Positions 42,164-55,405 are shown, counted from the stretch's first letter. The stretch is DNA of 64,000 nt from Novosphingobium decolorationis (GCF_018417475.1 NZ_CP054856.1:4123001-4187000), one strand, 5' to 3'. Program-made: numbers and translations. Notes: generated by a model from the sequence alone, not told the origin.

Positions 42164-42789
42164 CGCCGCCGCTCCCCGCACAGGACCGGCGGTACGGCCT
42201 GGGCGCTGTAGGGCTGGTTGCGAAAGGCGCTCTTCGCGGTGAGGGAAACCGCGGCGTTGCCACCTGTGAAAAGATGGACGGGGAGCAGGCGGTCAACCTC
42301 GATCGTGGCCTCGTAGAAGGCAATGTCGTTTGCGCCGCCGATGCCGCTGCGCCCGGCATCGAGGTCATATTCGCCGTTCCCGTTGCTGTCGAGCCAGCAG
42401 TCGCCGTCGTAGTAATCGAAGCGGCCGTTGCGGTTGACGTCGGTCATCAGCTTCTCGGCATTCCCGATGCCGCTGAACTCGTAGTAGTTGCGAATCGTGA
42501 TCTGCGGATTGGCATTGGGAGCAATGCTGGCGAGTTGCGCGCGGATCTGTGCGGCCACGCGCTCCTCGGTCGTGTCTCCCTCGGTCATGAACTCGGGCTC
42601 TTCGACCGAGGCGCGCCGCGCCGCGTCCGACAGAGTGCCCTGCAGGACCGAGAGCACGTAGGACTGGTAGCCAAGATCAAAGGCGCCGGTCAGGAGCACC
42701 ATGAGCGGGCCGATGAGAAGTCCGAACTCGACGGCGGTGACGCCGCTCCGGTTCCGCCTCAGGCGGCGCAGGAGGGGAGGCAGTCTCAT
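42160..42789 (-). CDS. TadE-family protein with calcium-binding-like loops
   Basis: 209 residues. N-terminal TadE helix (RSGVTAVEFGLLIGPLMVLL). Unusual feature: two EF-hand/dockerin-like loops at 117-128 (DVNRNGRFDYYD) and 134-144 (DSNGNGEYDLD), separated by GDCWL. The D-x-N-x-N-G-x-aromatic-D pattern is that of calcium-coordinating loops. A cysteine lies between the loops and another near the C-terminus (LCGERRR). Middle gene of a tightly coupled trio, with 4-base overlaps on both sides. Calcium binding is inferred only from the motif. Confidence 0.85.
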   Translation of the reverse strand: MRLPPLLRRLRRNRSGVTAVEFGLLIGPLMVLLTGAFDLGYQSYVLSVLQGTLSDAARRASVEEPEFMTEGDTTEERVAAQIRAQLASIAPNANPQITIRNYYEFSGIGNAEKLMTDVNRNGRFDYYDGDCWLDSNGNGEYDLDAGRSGIGGANDIAFYEATIEVDRLLPVHLFTGGNAAVSLTAKSAFRNQPYSAQAVPPVLCGERRR

Positions 42790-44327
42790 CGCGTCAACCT
42801 CAGGTTGCCGATGCCGCGGCCGATGTCCTCGAAGATCTGTTCAAGGTCGGAGCCGTCACTCGTATAGAACTGCGAGGAACTGGTGGCGCACGATTCGATG
42901 TCGTCAGTATCGGTCACGTCGAGCGCGATGACCCAGATCGTGACGCCCATCGACTTGGCCAGCGTGCAGGCCGAATCGAAGCGGGAAATATGTCGGTCGC
43001 GAATGGCGCCGGAGCCCTGAACGCGCCTCTGGTAATATTGCAGGCCGTATGCACTGTAGAGGTTGTGACCGCCATTACCCGCGTCAGTGTCGAGCCGCCC
43101 GTCGGTCATGAAGACGATGTGCTGGCGCACGGGGACATCGTCACGCTCGAGCGGGTTGTCGGCTGAGAAGAAGCCGGTGCGCGAGATGAAACGGAGGCCC
43201 CAGAGCATGCCGATGTCGTGGTACGTGCCGCCCGTGACCCGCGCGGTGGCGTTGTTGACAGCGGTCTGGAAGCTGCTCTCAGAGCTGTATTCGCGCAAGG
43301 TTGACGCCTCGGACGGGCAGCCACTCTGGTCCTCCAGTTCCTGCACGGCGGGATCGTAGCGTCCGAACTGGAGTTCGGGCTCGTTGCCCGCGTTGCCCGC
43401 GCGGGTGTCGACGTCCTCGCGCGAGACACTCGTCTCGATCTCGAAGGGATCGAGGCTGTTGCCGATTGATGGGCGTTCCTCGATGCAGCCGTCGCCGCTG
43501 GTCCGGAAGTTCTGCGTATTGCCGCCGGTATTGCCGCCGCCGTTGCCGATGTTCCAGGAGGATTCGTTAATGTCGACCCACTTGGTTTCCAGTCGATTGT
43601 AGCAACTCTGGTTCCAGCCATATCCGCTGCAGACACGGCCTACGTGGACGTAAGGCTGGACCTTGAGGATGTCCTTGTTCATCAGCGAGCGACCGACGTT
43701 CACGGTGTGCGAATAGGGCATGATGCCGAAGCGAGTGACCGAGCCGTTGTCCTCGTCAAGCGCGCGGTAGAGGCCCATCGCGCCCGAGCGCAGGCGCCGG
43801 ATCTTGGTCGAGCCGCCGGAGCTTGGCGCATCGTTCATCGACCCGGTGACGTCGAGCACGAGCATCACGTCGTTGTGGCCCATGTCGCGCTTGGCGTTGC
43901 ACTCGACCGTGACTTCGGTCTGGGTGTAGCCGAAGATGCGCATGAGCGACATCGGCACGGTTGCCTGCGCTGTCCCGAGGATCTCGTTGCTGTCATCCGG
44001 GTTCGGGTTCGCCTCGAAGGCGACCGCGCGCGTACCCAGCAAGCCCTCTTCGAAGTTGAAATCGAAGAAGCGGTCGGCTTCGTCTTCGGCGGTCCGGTTC
44101 CAGCGCGAGCCTTCCATGATCTGGCGCCCCGCAAGCACACCGGCATCGCATGCATTCTGCAGTTTGCCACGAACCAGATAGGCCACGCTCATGTCGAGCC
44201 CGCCTCCGATGATCGCAATCAGGGGCAGAAGCGCGGCGGCCACGATCAGAATGGTATTGCCGTCGCGCTCGACGATCAGGCGTTTGAGGAACGGCGGCAT
44301 TGCCATGCTTCGGGACTCCGGCTTCAC
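42786..44327 (-). CDS. TadG-like protein with von Willebrand A domain
   Basis: 513 residues. N-terminal TadG motif (GNTILIVAAALLPLIAIIGGGLDM), then periplasmic region and a split VWA-like domain beginning at VMLVLDVTGSMND (a DxTGS metal-site variant) and continuing to HIVFMTDGRLDTDAG and the C-terminal IWVIALDVTD. Gly/Asn-rich insertion (NIGNGGGNTGGNTQN). First gene of the trio. TadG proteins are accessory minor pilins. Alternative starts at 44306 and 44300 (MAMPPF) are possible. It is divergent from the ribosomal cluster. Confidence 0.87.
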   Translation of the reverse strand: MKPESRSMAMPPFLKRLIVERDGNTILIVAAALLPLIAIIGGGLDMSVAYLVRGKLQNACDAGVLAGRQIMEGSRWNRTAEDEADRFFDFNFEEGLLGTRAVAFEANPNPDDSNEILGTAQATVPMSLMRIFGYTQTEVTVECNAKRDMGHNDVMLVLDVTGSMNDAPSSGGSTKIRRLRSGAMGLYRALDEDNGSVTRFGIMPYSHTVNVGRSLMNKDILKVQPYVHVGRVCSGYGWNQSCYNRLETKWVDINESSWNIGNGGGNTGGNTQNFRTSGDGCIEERPSIGNSLDPFEIETSVSREDVDTRAGNAGNEPELQFGRYDPAVQELEDQSGCPSEASTLREYSSESSFQTAVNNATARVTGGTYHDIGMLWGLRFISRTGFFSADNPLERDDVPVRQHIVFMTDGRLDTDAGNGGHNLYSAYGLQYYQRRVQGSGAIRDRHISRFDSACTLAKSMGVTIWVIALDVTDTDDIESCATSSSQFYTSDGSDLEQIFEDIGRGIGNLRLTR

Positions 44328-45011
44328 TAGTGCCGCGTGGTTAATTCTCCATTTGTAAAGAATTCGATAAATTACAGATTAAGCCCAATAATTGGTGATG
44401 AACACAGGCGTGATCCGGAGCGTATTGCCTGTTGCTGCCAAAGGATCTGCCGTGACGCTGGCGCCATGATGGTCCGGACGGCTTCGCTCGCGGCGGGGAC
44501 GGGCTCGGCGGCCGTGTTGCGCTTCCTGATCAACCATGTTTCGGACGCCTGCTGGCGAATGCTGACCTTGACCGATCTGCCGCTTTTGCGTAAGGGCGCC
44601 CATCTCCTCCGGACATCGTTCGGGGGAACAGCATAGAGCTGAACACTGCTCGTGTGTGGTTTTCGATGGGTTTCCAGCCTCTTGATGGTGGAAGCCGCAG
44701 TCCTTCCGGATTGCCTCCCGGTCCGATTCGGTCCGGAAAGACATCGCTAGGCCCACGGGCAGAGTAATCCGGTGCCAACTGGGCCGGGTGGAGTGTTTTT
44801 CGGCTCGCGCTGGATGCGGCGTAGCGCGCAGGTGCCTCGGTTCAGGGGCTGGCGTGCAGTTGGCCGATATTCCGCGCGACGCACTTGCACTCTTCCTTTC
44901 CAGCCTTGCATCGGCCCTTAGACCCGGGGTGCGAAGGGTCCGTCCCGTGGCCGGGTTTGCGCCACGGAACGGGCCGGATCCATCGCACTCCCATTTGAAA
45001 GAAGAGTATAG
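44328..45011. other. 684-base gap between TadG-like gene and rpsL
   Basis: No convincing gene on either strand: open frames here lack ribosome sites and family features. The first ~70 bases are AT-rich, with a perfect CCAATAATTGG dyad at 44385-44395, and probably hold the Tad operon promoter. The rpsL side should hold the str operon promoter and leader; I could not pick a clear -35/-10 pair. Confidence 0.5.
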
Positions 45012-45383
45012 ATGCCCACTATCAACCAGCTGATCCGCAAGGGTCGCGAGCCGCAGAAGGCCAAGTCCAAGGTCCCGGCCATGGAGCAGAACCCGCAGAA
45101 GCGTGGCGTCTGCACCCGCGTGTACACCACGACCCCGAAGAAGCCGAACTCGGCACTTCGCAAGGTCGCCAAGGTGCGCCTCACCAACAGCCGTGAAGTC
45201 ATTTCGTACATCCCGGGCGAAGGCCACAACCTGCAGGAGCACTCGGTTGTGCTCATCCGCGGCGGCCGTGTGCGCGACCTTCCCGGTGTGCGTTACCACA
45301 TCCTGCGCGGCGTGCTCGACACGCAGGGCGTCAAGGACCGCAAGCAGTCGCGCTCGAAGTACGGCGCCAAGCGTCCCAAGTGA
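45012..45383 (+). CDS. rpsL: Ribosomal protein S12
   Basis: 123 residues, standard length. Component of the 30S decoding centre. The conserved [11 protein letters not shown] loop with K43 is intact. At the second streptomycin-relevant position the protein has R88 ([13 protein letters not shown]), where E. coli has lysine; K88R is a known resistance substitution in several bacteria. GAAAGAAGAG upstream serves as ribosome site. First gene of the str operon rpsL-rpsG-fusA-tuf. Confidence 0.98.
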   Translation: MPTINQLIRKGREPQKAKSKVPAMEQNPQKRGVCTRVYTTTPKKPNSALRKVAKVRLTNSREVISYIPGEGHNLQEHSVVLIRGGRVRDLPGVRYHILRGVLDTQGVKDRKQSRSKYGAKRPK

Positions 45384-45477
45384 TCCGGCAGCGGTGCGTC
45401 TCGCGCATCGCTCCATGACATTTCACGGTCGGTGATGCGCTTCGGCGCCCGACCGCAAGAACAAGGAATTCAAAACG

Positions 45478-45948
45478 ATGTCACGTCGTCGTCGTCCCGA
45501 GAAGCGGGAAATCCTGCCGGATCCGAAGTTTGGTGATCTGGTCCTGTCGAAGTTCATGAACAACCTCATGTACGACGGCAAGAAGTCGGCTGCCGAGCGT
45601 ATCGTCTATGGCGCGCTCGACACCATGGAAACCCGAGCCAAGGCCGATCCGGTCCAGCTGTTCCACGATGCCCTGAACAACGTGAAGCCGCAGATCGAGG
45701 TCCGTAGCCGCCGCGTCGGTGGTGCGACCTACCAGGTCCCCGTCGAAGTGCGCCCCGAGCGCGCCCAGGCCCTGGCCATCCGCTGGCTCATCTCGGCCGC
45801 CCGCGGCCGTCCCGAAACCACCATGTCGGCACGCCTCTCGGGTGAGCTCATGGATGCGGCGAACAACCGCGGCAACGCCGTGAAGAAGCGCGAAGACACG
45901 CACCGCATGGCGGACGCGAACCGCGCCTTCTCGCACTACCGCTGGTAA
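45478..45948 (+). CDS. rpsG: Ribosomal protein S7
   Basis: 156 residues, the usual short bacterial form. Primary 16S rRNA binder that nucleates the 30S head; in E. coli also represses its own operon. Typical stretches [18 protein letters not shown] and [24 protein letters not shown]. It follows rpsL by 94 bases and precedes fusA by 128 bases, the standard str order. The ribosome site is ACAAGGAATT before the ATG. Confidence 0.98.
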   Translation: MSRRRRPEKREILPDPKFGDLVLSKFMNNLMYDGKKSAAERIVYGALDTMETRAKADPVQLFHDALNNVKPQIEVRSRRVGGATYQVPVEVRPERAQALAIRWLISAARGRPETTMSARLSGELMDAANNRGNAVKKREDTHRMADANRAFSHYRW

Positions 45949-46076
45949 GACGCTTCGTGGCGCGCCTTGGCACCGTTTCGGCGGCGTCATGGGCGCGTCA
46001 CACTTTCAATTCAGGAGGCACGGGTTTATTTGGGCCCGCATTCGCCTCCAAACCCTCCTGCTAAGGAACCTGCACC

Positions 46077-48170
<2,094 letters not shown>

Positions 48171-48264
48171 GGGCAAGAATGGTTCTAGGGGCGGCGCCTG
48201 CGATTCTGTGGGAGCCGCCTCGAATTCCCCAGATTCAAGTTCATTGTGAAAGAAGGTTTGTAAG

Positions 48265-49455
<1,191 letters not shown>

Positions 49456-49484
49456 TCCGCAGGTCTTTGACGACTAACGTGATT

Positions 49485-49516
49485 GGCCCGGTCCTGCGCA
49501 AGCAGGGCTGGGCCTT
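49485..49516 (+). terminator. Probable terminator or attenuator after tuf
   Basis: GGCCCGGTCCTGC (49485-49497) pairs with GCAGGGCTGGGCC (49502-49514) through 11 normal and 2 wobble pairs, loop GCAA, then TT. The tuf-rpsJ gap is 336 bases and holds no gene. Confidence 0.5.
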
Positions 49517-49791
49517 CGCGTTTATGGGGCCGGCTCGGCGAGTCGCGGGCCGCTCCTGGGAGTTCGCGGGTGGTCGGTCCGACGGCCCGGTTTCTCCTGG
49601 CTCGATCGCTTCGCGACCGGGCTTGCATGTGATAGAATCGTGCGTCGCCATGGCCTTGTTGGATATGGGGCGGGCAGGGCGCAGAAAATCGCAAATCAGG
49701 GCTTGCTAGACCGCGCATCAGCGTGTAGTTGCGCGGCTCGAATTTAACAGGGCTTCGCGCCCTTTGGCTCTTTCTCATCGGTAGCAGGTAC

Positions 49792-50103
49792 ATGGAAGCT
49801 CAGAACATCCGCATTCGCCTCAAGGCGTTTGACCACCGCGTGCTCGACCAGGCGACTGGCGAAATCGCTGACACGGCCCGCCGCACCGGCGCGCTCATTC
49901 GGGGCCCCATTCCGCTGCCGACGAAGATCGAGAAGTTCACCGTGAACCGCGGTCCGCACATCGACAAGAAGTCGCGTGAGCAGTTCGAAGTCCGCACGTA
50001 CAAGCGTCTGCTTGACATCGTGCAGCCGAACGCTGCCACCGTCGACGCTCTGATGAAGCTGGACCTCGCGGCCGGCGTGAACGTCGAGATCAAGCTGGCC
50101 TGA
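49792..50103 (+). CDS. rpsJ: Ribosomal protein S10
   Basis: 103 residues, standard. 30S head protein, also NusE in transcription antitermination. Sequence [20 protein letters not shown] is typical for alphaproteobacteria. ATG 49792 with AGGTAC upstream is used; the in-frame 49729 start would add an unconserved 21 residues. First gene of the S10 cluster but separated from rplC by an unusual 358 bases. Confidence 0.97.
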   Translation: MEAQNIRIRLKAFDHRVLDQATGEIADTARRTGALIRGPIPLPTKIEKFTVNRGPHIDKKSREQFEVRTYKRLLDIVQPNAATVDALMKLDLAAGVNVEIKLA

Positions 50104-50110
50104 TCCAGCT

Positions 50111-50143
50111 CGGGGTCGCCTCAGGTGACCCCGTCCGTCTTTC
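50111..50143 (+). terminator. Hairpin after rpsJ
   Basis: CGGGGTC (50111-50117) pairs with GACCCCG (50127-50133), followed by TCCGTCTTTC. Begins 7 bases after the rpsJ stop; could terminate or attenuate. Confidence 0.5.
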
Positions 50144-50461
50144 TGATCGGACGCTAAACGATCGGGCGAAATTCGGACCTTCGGGTTCAGATAACCTTGT
50201 CGATCCATCGAGATCGGCTTTGCGCGGCAAAACGCGCAGAGACAGAGCCTCCAGAGCCTTCGGGCCGAGAGGACACAAGGGATACCTCCGGTTCCATCCT
50301 TCGGGGTTGAACCGGGAATGCGTCCCCCGTCTCGTTTCCGCCGGGCCATTCGGGCCTTGAGCAGGGAACATTCCAGCCCGGACGGGGCATGCATCACATC
50401 ATTGGGCTGGACACGCCTGTTCGGGATGGGCCCGGGCAGGCCTCTGTTGAGGAGACAGATC
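50144..50461 (+). promoter_or_regulatory. Long leader between rpsJ and rplC
   Basis: This is the remainder of a 358-base gap inside the S10 cluster. No gene is credible. It contains CCAGCCC/GGGCTGG (50373-50410) and several G/C-rich complementary stretches, so it may be a structured leader, possibly a binding site for an autoregulatory ribosomal protein, or hold a promoter for rplC onwards. Confidence 0.4.
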
Positions 50462-51217
50462 ATGCGTACTGGCGTGATCGCCAAGAAAGTCGGGATGACC
50501 CGCCTTTTCCAGGAGGACGGCCGGCATGTGCCCGTGACCGTTCTGGCGCTGGAAGATTGCCAGGTGGTTTCGGTCCGCACCAACGATCGTGACGGCTACG
50601 TCGCGGTTCAGCTCGGTGCCGGCGAAGCCAAGCAGAAGAACGTTGCCAAGCCGCAGCGCGAGCACTTCGCCAAGGCGGAAGTCTCGCTCAAGATGCGCGT
50701 TGCCGAGTTCCGCGTCGCTGACGACGCGCTGCTCGAAGTCGGCTCGACCATTGCTGCCTCGCACTTCGTGCCCGGCCAGCTCGTCGACGTTGCCGGCCAC
50801 ACCCAGGGCAAGGGCTTTGCAGGCGCCATGAAGCGTTGGGGCTTCGGCGGTCTGCGCGCCACCCACGGTGTGTCGCTCTCGCACCGTTCGCACGGTTCGA
50901 CGGGTAACCGTCAGGATCCGGGCAAGGTGTTCAAGAACAAGAAGATGGCCGGCCACATGGGCGACCGTCAGCGCACCCAGCAGAACCTCGAGATCGTCCG
51001 CGTGGACGACGAGCGTGGCCTGATCTTCGTCAAGGGCTCGGTCCCGGGCGCGAAGAATGCCTGGCTCACCGTTTCGGACGCCGTCAAGGTCGCCCGTCAC
51101 GCCGAGGCTCCGTACCCCGCCGGCCTCAAGACGGCCGCCAACAGCAACGATTCGGCTGCTGACACCCCCGCGGAAGACACCGCGGCTGTCGAAGCGACCG
51201 AAGGCCAGGAGGGCTAA
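50462..51217 (+). CDS. rplC: Ribosomal protein L3
   Basis: 251 residues. Early-assembly 50S protein that reaches the peptidyl-transferase centre. N-terminus [16 protein letters not shown] and the [17 protein letters not shown] loop are typical. The last ~35 residues (after [10 protein letters not shown]) form an acidic Ala/Glu/Asp tail longer than in E. coli L3 (209 residues). GAGGAG precedes the ATG. The stop is 3 bases before rplD. Confidence 0.97.
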   Translation: MRTGVIAKKVGMTRLFQEDGRHVPVTVLALEDCQVVSVRTNDRDGYVAVQLGAGEAKQKNVAKPQREHFAKAEVSLKMRVAEFRVADDALLEVGSTIAASHFVPGQLVDVAGHTQGKGFAGAMKRWGFGGLRATHGVSLSHRSHGSTGNRQDPGKVFKNKKMAGHMGDRQRTQQNLEIVRVDDERGLIFVKGSVPGAKNAWLTVSDAVKVARHAEAPYPAGLKTAANSNDSAADTPAEDTAAVEATEGQEG

Positions 51218-51220
51218 GTC

Positions 51221-51847
51221 GTGAAGGTTCAGGTCCTCAATATCGACGGTTCCGCCGGCAACGGCGACATCGAGCTGTCGGATGACGTGTTCGGCCTCGA
51301 GCCGCGCGCGGACATCCTGCACCGTGTCGTTACCTGGCAGATGGAAAACCGCCGCGGCATCGCCCGCGCCACCCGCGAACGTTCGGACGTTGCGCGCACC
51401 GGCAAGAAGTGGGGTCGCCAGAAGGGCGGCGGCACGGCTCGTCACGGTGACCGTGCAGCTCCCGTCTTCATCGGCGGTGGTAAGGCTCATGGTGCCCGTC
51501 GCCGCGAGTTCGGCCAGTCGCTGAACAAGAAGCTGCGCGCGCTGGGTCTCAAGATGGCGCTTTCCTCGAAGGCCAAGGCCGGTCTCGTCATCGTCGACAC
51601 GCTCGACGTTGCCGACGCCAAGACCAAGGTCCTCGCCGGTCAGCTCGCCAAGGCGAACTTCGGCAAGAAGGTGCTCGTGATCGACGGTGAAGCCGTCAAC
51701 GACAACTTCGCCAAGGCCGCTCGCAACCTCATCGGCGTGAACGTTCTCCCCGCCCAGGGCGCGAACGTCTACGACATCCTGAAGCACGATACGCTGGTGC
51801 TCACCCGCGCCGCTGTCGAAAAGCTGGAGGCGCGCTTCAATGGCTAA
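51221..51847 (+). CDS. rplD: Ribosomal protein L4
   Basis: 208 residues starting with GTG 51221; GGAGG lies 9 bases upstream, inside the end of rplC. L4 lines the exit tunnel with its extended loop (the [24 protein letters not shown] region); in E. coli it represses its own operon. The final codons overlap rplW by 8 bases, so translation is coupled. Confidence 0.97.
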   Translation: MKVQVLNIDGSAGNGDIELSDDVFGLEPRADILHRVVTWQMENRRGIARATRERSDVARTGKKWGRQKGGGTARHGDRAAPVFIGGGKAHGARRREFGQSLNKKLRALGLKMALSSKAKAGLVIVDTLDVADAKTKVLAGQLAKANFGKKVLVIDGEAVNDNFAKAARNLIGVNVLPAQGANVYDILKHDTLVLTRAAVEKLEARFNG

Positions 51848-52154
51848 GACCGCTGCAGAAATCCGTCACTACGACGTGATCCTTGCACCGCACATCACCG
51901 AAAAGGCGACGCTTCTCTCCGAGAACAACGCGGTCGTCTTCAAGGTGGCCGGCGATGCGACCAAGCCCGAGATCAAGGCTGCCGTCGAGGCGCTGTTCGA
52001 CCGCAAGGTCAAGAGCGTCAACACGCTGGTGACCAAGGGCAAGACCAAGCGCTGGCGCGGTAAGGATTACCGCCGCAGCGACGTGAAGAAGGCGATTGTC
52101 ACGCTGGCCGAAGGTCAGCAGCCGATTGACATCACCGAAGGCGTACAGGGCTGA
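51840..52154 (+). CDS. rplW: Ribosomal protein L23
   Basis: 104 residues. Located at the polypeptide exit site, where it docks trigger factor and SRP. Typical [19 protein letters not shown] and the tunnel-facing [18 protein letters not shown] loop. Overlaps rplD by 8 bases and is followed by rplB after 4 bases. Confidence 0.97.
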   Translation: MAKTAAEIRHYDVILAPHITEKATLLSENNAVVFKVAGDATKPEIKAAVEALFDRKVKSVNTLVTKGKTKRWRGKDYRRSDVKKAIVTLAEGQQPIDITEGVQG

Positions 52155-52158
52155 TCCG

Positions 52159-52995
52159 ATGGCACTCAAGCATTACAACCCGACCAGCCCCGCCCGCCGC
52201 GGCCTGGTCCTCGTCGACAAGTCGGCGCTGTGGAAGGGCAAGCCTGTCAAGGCTCTGACCGAAGGCAAGCGCAAGACCGGTGGCCGCAACAACAAGGGTC
52301 ATGTCACGTCGCGTGGCATTGCCGGTGGTCACAAGCAGAAGTACCGCTACATCGACTTCAAGCGTCGCAAGTGGGACGTTGAAGGCACCGTCGAGCGGAT
52401 CGAATACGATCCCAACCGCACCGCCTTCATCGCGCTCATCAACTACGCGGATGGCGAACAGGCCTACATCATCGCTCCGCAGCGCCTTGCTGCCGGCGAC
52501 AAGGTCATCGCCGCCGAGAAGTGCGACACGAAGCCGGGCAACGCCATGCTCCTGTCGCAGATGCCGGTCGGTACGATCTGCCACAACGTCGAGATGAAGC
52601 CGGGCAAGGGTGGTCAGATCGCCCGTTCGGCCGGTGCCTACGTCCAGGTCGTCGGTCGTGACCGCGGCATGGTCATCGTGCGCCTCAACTCGGGCGAGCA
52701 GCGCTACCTGCGTGGCGACTGTATGGGCACGGTCGGTGCGGTGTCGAACCCCGACAACCAGAACCAGACCCTCGCCAAGGCAGGCCGCAAGCGCTGGATG
52801 GGCCGTCGCCCGCTGACGCGTGGTGTTGCCAAGAACCCGGTCGACCACCCGCACGGTGGTGGTGAAGGCCGCACCTCGGGTGGCCGTCATCCGGTTACTC
52901 CGTGGGGCAAGCCGACCAAGGGTGCCCGCACTCGCAACAACAAGCAGACGGACAAGATGATCATCCGTTCGCGCCACGCCAAGAAGAAGAGGTAA
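52159..52995 (+). CDS. rplB: Ribosomal protein L2
   Basis: 278 residues. Core 50S protein needed for subunit association and peptidyl transfer. The [21 protein letters not shown] segment with its conserved histidine is intact. The start at 52159 gives the family N-terminus [15 protein letters not shown]; an in-frame ATG at 52096 would overlap rplW. rpsS follows after 6 bases. Confidence 0.98.
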   Translation: MALKHYNPTSPARRGLVLVDKSALWKGKPVKALTEGKRKTGGRNNKGHVTSRGIAGGHKQKYRYIDFKRRKWDVEGTVERIEYDPNRTAFIALINYADGEQAYIIAPQRLAAGDKVIAAEKCDTKPGNAMLLSQMPVGTICHNVEMKPGKGGQIARSAGAYVQVVGRDRGMVIVRLNSGEQRYLRGDCMGTVGAVSNPDNQNQTLAKAGRKRWMGRRPLTRGVAKNPVDHPHGGGEGRTSGGRHPVTPWGKPTKGARTRNNKQTDKMIIRSRHAKKKR

Positions 52996-53001
52996 GACAC
53001 G

Positions 53002-53280
53002 ATGGCACGTTCCGTCTGGAAAGGCCCCTTCGTCGACCTGTACCTTCTCAAGAAGGCTGAGGTCGCGCAGGATGCCGGCAACCGCGCTGGTCCGATCAAG
53101 ACCTGGTCGCGTCGCAGCACCATCCTTCCGCAGTTCGTTGGTCTGACGTTCAACGTCTACAACGGGCACAAGTTCATCCCGGTCTCGGTCAACGAGGACA
53201 TGGTCGGCCACAAGTTCGGTGAATTCGCGCCTACGCGTTCGTTCCCCGGCCACGCTGCCGACAAGAAGGGCAAGCGCTAA
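53002..53280 (+). CDS. rpsS: Ribosomal protein S19
   Basis: 92 residues. 30S head protein that contacts S13 and the A-site finger. [20 protein letters not shown] and [22 protein letters not shown] are typical. Last base overlaps the first base of rplV (TAATG junction), so the pair is translationally coupled. Confidence 0.97.
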   Translation: MARSVWKGPFVDLYLLKKAEVAQDAGNRAGPIKTWSRRSTILPQFVGLTFNVYNGHKFIPVSVNEDMVGHKFGEFAPTRSFPGHAADKKGKR

Positions 53281-53657
53281 TGAGCAAGCAGGCAGCACCC
53301 CGCCGCGTCGGCGAAAAGGAAGCCCTGTCGGTCGGTACCACCATCCGTGGTTCGGCGCAGAAGCTCAATCTCGTCGCCGCCCTGATCCGTGGCAAGAAGG
53401 CTGAGGAAGCGATGAACATCCTCGCTTTTTCGAAGAAGGCCATGGCCGTGGACGCCCGCAAGGTTCTCGCTTCGGCGATCGCCAACGCGGAGAACAACCA
53501 CAACCTCGACGTCGACGCCCTCGTCGTCGCCGAGGCGTCGGTCGGCAAGTCGATCACCATGAAGCGCTTCCACACCCGTGGTCGTGGCAAGAGCACCCGG
53601 ATCCTCAAGCCGTTCTCACGTCTGCGGATCGTCGTTCGCGAAGTCGAGGAGGCCTGA
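53280..53657 (+). CDS. rplV: Ribosomal protein L22
   Basis: 125 residues. Its beta-hairpin reaches into the exit tunnel near the site of macrolide action; the hairpin region [20 protein letters not shown] is unmodified in length. Starts with ATG overlapping the rpsS stop by one base. rpsC follows after 3 bases. Confidence 0.97.
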   Translation: MSKQAAPRRVGEKEALSVGTTIRGSAQKLNLVAALIRGKKAEEAMNILAFSKKAMAVDARKVLASAIANAENNHNLDVDALVVAEASVGKSITMKRFHTRGRGKSTRILKPFSRLRIVVREVEEA

Positions 53658-53660
53658 TCC

Positions 53661-54356
53661 ATGGGTCATAAGAGCAATCCGATCGGTCTGCGTCTGCAGA
53701 TCAACCGTACCTGGGACAGCCGCTGGTTCGCGGAAGGCCGGGACTACGGCAAGCTGCTTGAGGAAGACCTCAAGATCCGCAAGTTCATCCTCGAGAACGC
53801 GCCCCAGGCAGCGATCTCGAAGGTGGTCATCGAGCGTCCGGCCAAGCTGTGCCGCATCTCGATCTACGCAGCTCGTCCCGGTGTGATCATCGGCAAGAAG
53901 GGCGCGGACATCGAGAAGCTTCGCAAGAAGCTTGCGGTGATGACCTCGAGCGAAGTGAAGCTGAACATCGTTGAAATCCGCAAGCCGGAAGTCGACGCCA
54001 AGCTGATCGCTCAGGGCATTGCGGACCAGCTGATCCGCCGCGTTGCCTTCCGTCGTGCGATGAAGCGCGCGATGCAGTCGGCCATGCGTCTGGGTGCCGA
54101 AGGCATCAAGATCATGTGCGGTGGCCGTCTGGGCGGCGCGGAGATCGCGCGCGTCGAGCAGTACCGCGAAGGTCGCGTGCCGCTCCACACGCTGCGTGCC
54201 AACATCGACTATGCCGAAGCCGAAGCGCTGACCGCTTACGGTATCATCGGCATCAAGGTCTGGGTCTTCAAGGGTGAGATCCTGGGCCACGACCCGATGG
54301 CGCAGGACCGGCTGATGATGGAGGCTCAGACCTCCGGCGTCCGTCCGGCGCGCTGA
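53661..54356 (+). CDS. rpsC: Ribosomal protein S3
   Basis: 231 residues. N-terminal KH domain ([20 protein letters not shown]) and C-terminal domain with [15 protein letters not shown]. Helps form the mRNA entry channel helicase. GAGGCCTGATCC just before the ATG is inside the end of rplV. rplP follows after 22 bases. Confidence 0.98.
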   Translation: MGHKSNPIGLRLQINRTWDSRWFAEGRDYGKLLEEDLKIRKFILENAPQAAISKVVIERPAKLCRISIYAARPGVIIGKKGADIEKLRKKLAVMTSSEVKLNIVEIRKPEVDAKLIAQGIADQLIRRVAFRRAMKRAMQSAMRLGAEGIKIMCGGRLGGAEIARVEQYREGRVPLHTLRANIDYAEAEALTAYGIIGIKVWVFKGEILGHDPMAQDRLMMEAQTSGVRPAR

Positions 54357-54378
54357 GGCTTAGGATAGAGTAAGCACC

Positions 54379-54810
54379 ATGCTGCAACCGAAAAAGACCA
54401 AGTTCCGCAAGGCTTTCAAGGGCAAGATCAAGGGTGATGCCAAGGGCGGCACCGATCTGAACTTTGGCTCCTACGGCCTCAAGGCTCTCGAGCCGGAACG
54501 CATCACCGCCCGCCAGATCGAAGCGGCTCGCCGCGCGATCACGCGTCACATCAAGCGCCAGGGTCGCCTCTGGATCCGCGTCTTCCCCGACGTGCCGGTT
54601 TCGAAGAAGCCTGCTGAAGTCCGTCAGGGTAAGGGCAAGGGTTCGGTGGAATACTGGGCCGCGCGTGTGAAGCCGGGCCGTATCCTGTTCGAGCTGGACG
54701 GCGTTGCCGGCCCGCTCGCCGCTGAGGCTTTCAGCCGCGCTGCGATGAAGCTTCCCATCAAGACCAAGGTCGTTGCCCGTCTCGGCGACACCTCGCACCT
54801 GGAGGGTTAA
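54379..54810 (+). CDS. rplP: Ribosomal protein L16
   Basis: 143 residues. 50S protein near the A and P tRNAs. [19 protein letters not shown] and the conserved [21 protein letters not shown] with the [16 protein letters not shown] loop are present; the arginine used for beta-hydroxylation lies in this latter region. rpmC begins 3 bases later. Confidence 0.97.
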   Translation: MLQPKKTKFRKAFKGKIKGDAKGGTDLNFGSYGLKALEPERITARQIEAARRAITRHIKRQGRLWIRVFPDVPVSKKPAEVRQGKGKGSVEYWAARVKPGRILFELDGVAGPLAAEAFSRAAMKLPIKTKVVARLGDTSHLEG

Positions 54811-54813
54811 TTC

Positions 54814-55017
54814 ATGGCTGCCAAGACTGAAGACTTCCGCGCCAAGACCGACGACCAGCTCACGGAAGAGCTGGTCGCGCTGAAGCGCGAGCAGTTCAAC
54901 CTTCGTTTCCAGGCCGCCACGAGCCAGCTCGAGGCACCGGCCCGGATCAAGGAGGTCCGTCGCAACATCGCCCGCATCAAGACGCTCCAGGCTGAGCGTT
55001 CGGCTGCGGCGAAGTAA
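54814..55017 (+). CDS. rpmC: Ribosomal protein L29
   Basis: 67 residues, two long helices ([20 protein letters not shown] and [18 protein letters not shown]). Sits near the exit tunnel opening beside L23. Ribosome site GGAGG within the end of rplP. rpsQ follows after 12 bases with GGAGGAAAC. Confidence 0.95.
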   Translation: MAAKTEDFRAKTDDQLTEELVALKREQFNLRFQAATSQLEAPARIKEVRRNIARIKTLQAERSAAAK

Positions 55018-55029
55018 GGAGGAAACACG

Positions 55030-55317
55030 ATGCCCAAGCGTATTCTGATCGGTACCGTCGTTTCCGACAAGACCGACAAGACCGTTACCGTACTCGTCGA
55101 GCGCCGCGTGAAGCACCCGCTTTACGGCAAGATCATTCGTCGCTCGAAGAAGTATGCCGCCCATGACGAAGAGAACGCGTACCACATTGGTGATCGCGTC
55201 CGCATCGAGGAAACCAAACCGATCTCAAAGTCGAAGACCTGGAAGGTTCTCGACACGTTGCAGGCCGGAAAGGGTATTGCCATCGAGGCTAATCTCGACG
55301 TAGAGGCCGCCAACTGA
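55030..55317 (+). CDS. rpsQ: Ribosomal protein S17
   Basis: 95 residues, slightly longer than the E. coli 84. OB-fold 16S rRNA binder: [21 protein letters not shown] and [15 protein letters not shown] are typical. It ends the S10 part of the cluster; a clear intrinsic terminator lies 9 bases after the stop. Confidence 0.97.
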   Translation: MPKRILIGTVVSDKTDKTVTVLVERRVKHPLYGKIIRRSKKYAAHDEENAYHIGDRVRIEETKPISKSKTWKVLDTLQAGKGIAIEANLDVEAAN

Positions 55318-55325
55318 TTTGAGAC

Positions 55326-55357
55326 GCCCCCGGCTTAACCGCCGGGGGAGCTTTTTT
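55326..55357 (+). terminator. Intrinsic terminator at the S10/spc boundary
   Basis: CCCCCGGC (55327-55334) pairs with GCCGGGGG (55341-55348) with TTAACC loop, and TTTTTT at 55352-55357. A second perfect hairpin TGCCGGA/TCCGGCA follows at 55363-55381. rplN therefore probably has its own promoter or needs read-through. Confidence 0.88.
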
Positions 55358-55405
55358 GGAACTGCCGGACTGGTTCCGGCAAGCCGTTGAGAAGGAACCG
55401 GATCA

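Noticed and set aside
44337..44636. 99-codon frame between the Tad operon and rpsL
   Set aside because: No ribosome site, no codon bias like neighbours and no recognisable features.
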